A DNA stretch of 64,000 nucleotides from NCBI RefSeq assembly GCF_949987515.2, contig NC_082695.1, forward strand, positions 85,645,604 through 85,709,603, read 5' to 3'. A model generated the notes under the pieces. The model searched no databases. It had not been told where the DNA came from and was given only the letters and a program-made list of their open reading frames with translations. The translations under genes were made by a program, and so were the position numbers. How positions within the stretch are numbered: the first letter of the stretch is position 1; each line of letters opens with the position of its first letter. This stretch comes from Delphinus delphis (lineage: Eukaryota > Chordata > Mammalia > Artiodactyla > Delphinidae). Below are positions 58,401-64,000 of the stretch, piece after piece.

Positions 58401-59814
58401 AGTCTCCTCTCAGAGTTCTAACAAAACTAGAAGTTGAGTCCATTTTCTCCCCAACCCTGGACAGAGAGAATTTGAACAAAGAATTAAGACGAAAACTCAG
58501 ATTTTGTAGCGATAAACCTATTCTTTCTTCTTACATCTCCCCTCCACATCCTTTTCCACAATACGTCAACTTAGACATATTGTTTCTTCTGTTATCTCTC
58601 CTACTTAATCAACCATTTCCCTGGATTCAGCCCACTGGAAATCATTCCCATCAAAATTAATGACAATATGTTTTAGCCATTTGAATGAACTCACATTTTC
58701 GTGAGTTCTTTTCCTTTTGTCTGAGGACGTTAAAATCTTATTAGCTATTTAACAGTGGACTAACTTATCAGAAGTGAATCTGCCTTCATAAGGGCCCAGT
58801 GACAGAGTTTAAGTAGGGGTTGTTGACATTCACAAAACCCACAGGAACTTCTGTTCCTGTCATTACGAACAGCAATAGTACAGACATCTTGGTGAACATT
58901 CCCAGGATTCAACTTCTACAACCAATAATAACCTCTAAGTAGCTAATAAGACCATCTAAAGGGCCCACTGGCATTGATAGTTCTAGCCTTGGGATTCCAA
59001 ACTCGTCCTGTCCTGAGATGGGATAGGTACAGAATAGGCAAAGAGGCCGAATTTTATCATTTATAAGGAATATTTGGTTTACATGTAGTTGAAATGTAGA
59101 ATCTGGTTAAAATGACAATACACAACAACTAGAACAATAATGAATATTAACTTAAAAAAGGGTACGATGCCAGCCAGATATTCCTTTTTGTGCTGCATGT
59201 TATATAATTCTAACAACTTTTTAAAAAGAAACATCCTTACCCTCATTTTACTGATAAATAAACGGAAGCAAAGGAAGTGACAGCTTGACCAGGTCGTCTT
59301 GCTGCTGTTTAAGTGGGTTGGGTCCGGATGCCAACCCGGGACTTCTTGAGTCCGGAGCATTGTGGCATGGCTGGGCTGCAGAAAGAGAGATGTTCAGGGA
59401 CTGCGGTCATGGGGATGCCAAAATTTCCTTGGATGGAGATCCGGAGGAATGTGGGATCCTAGCCCTTAACTGAGAGTGAGGTAGGGGAGAGCCCACTGCA
59501 AGGGCAGAGAGCTGAGAGGTGCTGGCCGCACACAGGGAGGACCCAGGGCTGCCAGCCCTTCTCTTCCAAAGTTAGGATGCTGACCTGCACATCCCACTCT
59601 CCAAGGTCCACATCCAGGCAGGAACAAACATGGCAGGTCTCCCTTCATGCCCAGGGACCAGGAACCCCTGCCGGCAGCAGCATCTTGCACAGCAATAGAC
59701 CTTTGGGGGAGGCGGACTGATCCGTCATTTTGGTATAGTCTAAATTATCGATCCTCCTCGATCTTTATTTCAGCTTTTATTTTATGTCACTATTGGTTTC
59801 CATCACTACCCTGT
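58401..59814. other. Unrecognised non-coding sequence
   Basis: No repeat or exon recognised. GC is higher at 59280-59700. Confidence 0.4.
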
Positions 59815-59935
59815 TGATGGTTTCACACTTGGAGTCTTCATGGAGTTTACATTCTTGTGGGGCAAGAAAGACAAATATGTGAACAAATCCACGAGATGCT
59901 TTCAGTTAATGACAAGAATGACATTTCAGCCCTAC
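59815..59935 (-). mobile_element. L2 3' end, antisense
   Basis: TTCATGGAGTTTACATTCTT, GTGGGGCAAGAAAGACAAAT and ATGTGAACAAATCC match the complement of the L2 3' terminus (CTCATGGAGCTTACATTCTAGTGGGGGAGACAGACAATAAAC in altered form). Confidence 0.6.
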
Positions 59936-60970
59936 GTACGTCCACATCACCTGCTCCGTGTTCTCACTTCTACTTCTGTGTTGGAGTTAGCTGGGCAAAA
60001 GAGGGTCCCCCTTTTCGGAAGATTTTCCTTCAGTGTTGTACGGGCTGTAACTTCCTTTGCTCCCCCAGCCTTTCTGTTGCTGTCGTTGTCGTTGGTTTTG
60101 TGACAAATTATTTTTGCGTAAGAGTTTGACGAGTCTCCAGGAAATGTGTCACAATTCCTAGTTTGCTATTCCTAGTAATATGCCCTTTCTAAAATCCCAA
60201 CCTCGGCTATAGGTAAGGAGGTTTTAATTGCTGGTTACTTCATTATTGTCATAATGACCCAGAAGATAGTCTCAATAAGCATAAGAATTTAGTGTTGTCA
60301 TCTTTTGCACGTGGTACCTTGCTTTCTTGGCCAGGTAAAAATGTATTTGAAATGCTTTTGTATAAACCATTGGTTAAAATAAAACACTTTAATAATTTAA
60401 GATAAATTCAACATTATACTTCTTAAATTTTCTAAGGAAGTTTTTTTTGAATCAACATCAAGTTCGATGTACCTGACACCAAATGGATCCCTTTCTATAA
60501 CGTATAGATAGGTTATAAATTCTTCGAGGACAAAGGTCACATCTGAATCATGTCTTTGTCCCTAATATTTAGCATAATGCTAAATGTTTAATAGCATTTG
60601 CTTAGTAGTTTCTGAGTGGCTGAATTATTTTAGCTGTAAAAATGCTGGTATGAATTGTATAATGCTGGTGTATGCATTAGTTTCCCTATTAATCAAGGTA
60701 GTAAGGATATAAACTGGTTTAAAAAAAGTCAATTTGGAATCTAATCATTAAAAAATACATATTTATCTAAAATTAAATTGACAAATTCTTTAACAGAACG
60801 GTCCTTAGATCTCTTTAGAATAAATGGTCTTTATCTTGACATGGAGTGGATCTCACTGTCGTCTAGCATATCAAATTTACTTTCCCGCCTTTAAATGACT
60901 CATTGTCTATCATGTTGCTTATCATTCTCTCTCTCTCTGTCTCTATTGTCTACATCTATCATTTATCTAC

Positions 60971-61007
<37 letters not shown>

Positions 61008-61683
61008 ATCTACCTAATCAAACTATGACTTCAATATTATTTTGGTAGAGAAATCTTCCAGAATACTATCTTGGAAAATTTTAGAATCCTGAAATTTTGA
61101 AATGAGCATTCTATAATCTCATTTTAAACAAAAGCAATATGATGAAGCATATATTCCAAATAAAAACAGACTGGAATTTCCAAACCAGATATTAAAATAT
61201 TTATTAACATGCACTCTGTGTCTGCCTACATGTCGAGAGGAATTATGTTTTCATTAGACTCTGCTCTTAGTTCTTTGCTCAATTCTTTTTGACGTGGGTC
61301 CAAAGGGGTTCACACAGTCATCACTGGGGAAAATGGACCGAGAGAGAGGAAGAAGTTTTCATTATTTGGAGATTTTGTGGATCTAAATAGTGAGGGATAG
61401 TTCTAGTGGGGAGAGAAGCAGTAAATGGAGTGAAATTTACAATGGCTGAATTTCTTTACTCCCTTATTTATTTATGCCAAATAAATAACTATTTATGTGG
61501 AAAAATGGGGACAGGGTCAAGACTATGTTCTATTAGTTCCTTTTTTAATTATTATTTTAAGCACAAGGGTCATTATAGAGACTAGCATTTACCAGAGTAT
61601 TGTTTTGGAACATTGGTCCTGCAAATAACTTTGATGGTTTAAAATGCACATTAATAATAAACTTGTCTTAAGTTTGTTCAGGT
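59936..61683. other. Unrecognised, AT-rich non-coding sequence
   Basis: No interspersed repeat recognised apart from the GATA-type microsatellite at 60957-61010. Confidence 0.4.
60957..61010 (+). repeat. (TATC)n microsatellite, short
   Basis: TATCATTTATCTACC followed by about nine perfect CTAT units and ATCATCTACC. It has none of the complex variant structure of the 51 kb array. Confidence 0.9.
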
Positions 61684-61785
61684 CAGCACTTCTCAAACCT
61701 GTTTGACCAGAGACCACATTGTTTTCACCACACCCCTGACATCCTACAGATCTAGTGTTCCAGGAACACACTTTGTGAAAAGCAG
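61684..61785 (+). mobile_element. hAT-Charlie-like DNA transposon remnant
   Basis: Left end CAGCACTTCTCAAAC and right end CTTTGTGAAAAGCAG are imperfect inverted repeats (10 of 15 matching). GTGTTCCAGGAACACACTTT near the right is typical of short non-autonomous hAT elements. An 8-base target duplication is not preserved. Confidence 0.5.
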
Positions 61786-62069
61786 GGATGCAGCTCAGAT
61801 TCTCTTCCTTGATAACGCACAGTTTCCCTTGTGTGTGCACAACACACCCAGATATACACACGTCCATCACACGAGGATAGATTTGAGTCGTATTTTAAAT
61901 ATTCCTTGCTCAACAATTTTCTCTAGCCCTTATTTCTGAAGTCCTCCTACAAATGTCCTCAATTTTGCACAGTTGTACCCTACTGACACCTTTGCCCCTG
62001 TCTGCTTAATTCCTATTTACCCCATTAGGGAGGAAGGGATCTGCCACCTTAAATAGAAAGATGGTCAAA

Positions 62070-62409
62070 TGCATAGCAGCCGAGACAGAACAGATGAAAT
62101 AAAGCAGACGTTTATTCAGTAAACATACCTGCAGCCCCAGAAGAGGACATTGCAGGGCACGCAGGCCTACAAGGGTGGTGCACTAGGGAGCAAAGAGAAC
62201 CAGCGGGGGCCGTAAGAAGCAGGTCTGTAGTAACCAAAGGGAGAGGTGGCCCTGGCCCCTGTGGGAGGACGTGATTGGCTTGTTTGAATAATTCTGTGGA
62301 CTGGCAGGGAAGGGAAGCCTGTTAGCTGAGGAGCAGGAGGGGCACAGCTGGTTCATCTGATAGGGGGACTGGCTGGTGGAAGGCCTTTCCTGCTGTGGGA
62401 GGTGCCTCA
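62070..62409 (-). mobile_element. Possible ERV-type solo LTR, antisense
   Basis: The plus strand starts TGCATAGC and ends GTGCCTCA, so both strands have TG...CA limits. On the minus strand there is an AATAAA near its 3' end (complement of TTTATTCAG at about 62110), followed by a CT-rich TTCTGTCTCGGCTGCTATGCA stretch like a U5 region. There is no clear flanking duplication and no retroviral gene beside it. The limits are inferred and the family is unknown. Confidence 0.35.
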
Positions 62410-64000
62410 TCTCTGGTAAGGGGGGCTCCTGGTTGAGTTGTGGGGCCCTATGAGATGCAAAGATGTCAAGGCAGCACCTGAGATGTTAGGCCTTACATAC
62501 AGCCTCCCCCACGCGGCTCCAGGGATGTGCCCGGTGTGCCCCGGCTGTGGTACAAGCGACTCGCCTCTCCTTCCTGCTCCAGGGCAGAGTGCCTCAGGCT
62601 GTGTCAGCTGTCTGGGTCCCAGATCACAGCGTTGATCCACTTGGTGTTCCGAGGCAGCCACACGTCTACCCAGCACCGTGTTCTTGTGATCCCCCTGGTG
62701 CTGTGCCCCGCTACCCCAACTGATGGAGGCCGTTATGTTTGATTCATTGCCTGCCATTGATCTTTGAAATTTTGATTAATGACAGGGAAACCGGTAAAGT
62801 TCAGAGTTTGGCTTTGGTTCAAATGAGCACCCAGAACTTCAGAGGCTTAATTCAAACTGTCTAAACCTCTTGGATAAGCAAACGTGGTTATGCAAAATGA
62901 GTCTGAAAAACCTCCTGGAAACACCCCTCTGTTGAGATGTGTGGTATTTCCTGCTTCTACTTAGACCACAGACTCTAAACTCTGCGAAGACATCACTTCT
63001 TTCTTTCGTTTGTTCTGCTCATTTACTTCTGGCCAGAGCCCAGGTTTCTAGGGTTTTGGGGGACAGGTAGCAAATCATGGTGGGAAAGTTCAGGATGGCA
63101 GCGTTTGACTGTCGTGGTTCCACCAGGCGTAGGTACATTTTTCATGTGCCTGGGCACACAGAGAGAGGCAAACACATCCACTCCCAGGGTCACAGTAGAG
63201 AGTTACCTATTTATCCCTGGCAAACTGACTTTTTTTTTTTTTCAGATTCACGAGAACGTGCTAGTACAGTGTGAATATGCAGGTGTCATCAAGACAAAGC
63301 AAGAGGTTGATAAATGACAGGGGAGAAATTCCCTCCAAAATGCACAGTTGACTCTTCTCAGGTCTCCTTTGCTTAATTCAGGCAGGCAAGCCTGAGAAAC
63401 AGATTGTCTAAGGGCTGTGCTCTAAAGGTCCAAAAGGATGCACTCTCTCAGGCTCAGAGGAAAAATCATTAGAAAAAAAGGACTCCTGAATGAGGACACT
63501 CCAGAACCTTCTCTACCCCTAAACACTCCCTGCGGCCCTGATGTTCAAACCAAGGGTTCATTAGCCAGAGTTCACTAGTTTATCCAGGTTTTTGAGTTTC
63601 GCATGTTGACCGTTTTAGAGTAGATGTGGCAAAGTATCCTTCCACAGGTCTGTTTGCGCTAAGTGACCTATTTCAATTCCTTTGAGACCAAACAATAGTA
63701 ATAATGTCTGCATTATAATGAGAAATTCTAATAAGATTCAGAATATCCTGAATTATTTAGAAAATAAATAAAAATTTCTGACCTTGGATATTTGCATGTG
63801 TTTCAGGTATGTTGCAAATCCCGGGAGGCATTAGAACAAGCATTGACCGTGAGCCTGCAACTCAGAATTCTGGGTGAGAATTCACCCTGCTCTTCACTCT
63901 TTGCCATAGACTGTTCGCCCAGACGTAAAAAATGCCTTCTTTATACCCGGAGGAGGATAGGAGAACTGGCAATAATTCATACTTTGCCAAAGTGCAAAAC
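62410..64000. other. Unrecognised non-coding sequence
   Basis: No repeat recognised apart from a T12 at about 63230-63241. The 116-codon minus frame at 62407-62757 abuts the possible LTR; it has no domain I recognise. Confidence 0.4.

Overview
This is vertebrate, non-coding genomic DNA. The best organism call is a cetacean, probably a toothed whale. The evidence is eight copies of CHR-type SINEs. These are tRNA-Glu-derived, carry a GTGAGAGGCCCGCGTACCGCA-like 3' end (seen here as its complement) and are characteristic of whales and dolphins. Fragments of the cetartiodactyl L1 3' end are also present. I see no bacterial or viral gene organisation, no operons, and no protein-coding exon I can defend in 64 kb. 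The window therefore looks like intergenic sequence or one or more large introns. All repeat calls come from recalled consensus patterns, not from an alignment program.

Layout: 1-0.9 kb is an old L1 in reverse. 0.9-9.2 kb is mostly unrecognised sequence with one CHR SINE and a MIR. 9.2-14.7 kb holds L1 and L2 remains, ending in a roughly 1 kb antisense L2 that still shows the reverse-transcriptase core. 15.8-18.3 kb has three CHR SINEs and an L1 3' end. 18.3-25.6 kb is mostly unrecognised and AT-rich, with a MIR, an L2 and one long CHR SINE. 25.6-30.1 kb is almost all L1: a sense 3' end, an old sense 3' UTR split by a MER20 fragment, then about 2.5 kb of antisense ORF2.

30.5-33.1 kb is the GC-richest part. 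It begins with a CpG-rich block, followed by a strong splice donor and, 4 kb on, an exon-like segment flanked by good splice sites. This is my best guess at unannotated transcription, but it is inference. 33.5-36.8 kb has two MaLR LTRs, microsatellites and a Tigger-like DNA transposon. 36.8-42 kb is unrecognised sequence with MIRs. 42-43.5 kb is an antisense L1 end interrupted by a CHR SINE. 44-51 kb is mostly unrecognised. 51.15-51.6 kb is a large TATC-type microsatellite with higher-order duplications. 54-58.3 kb holds two L1 copies lying head to head, one split by a long CHR SINE. 58.3-64 kb is mostly unrecognised, with L2, MIR, hAT and possible ERV LTR remnants.

The elements do not form a pathway. 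The window is a layered record of insertions: ancient MIR, L2, MaLR, L1M and DNA transposons, cut by younger CHR SINEs with intact target-site duplications. I found no new biological system. The least explained signals are the 30.5-35.4 kb transcription candidate and the structured TATC array.
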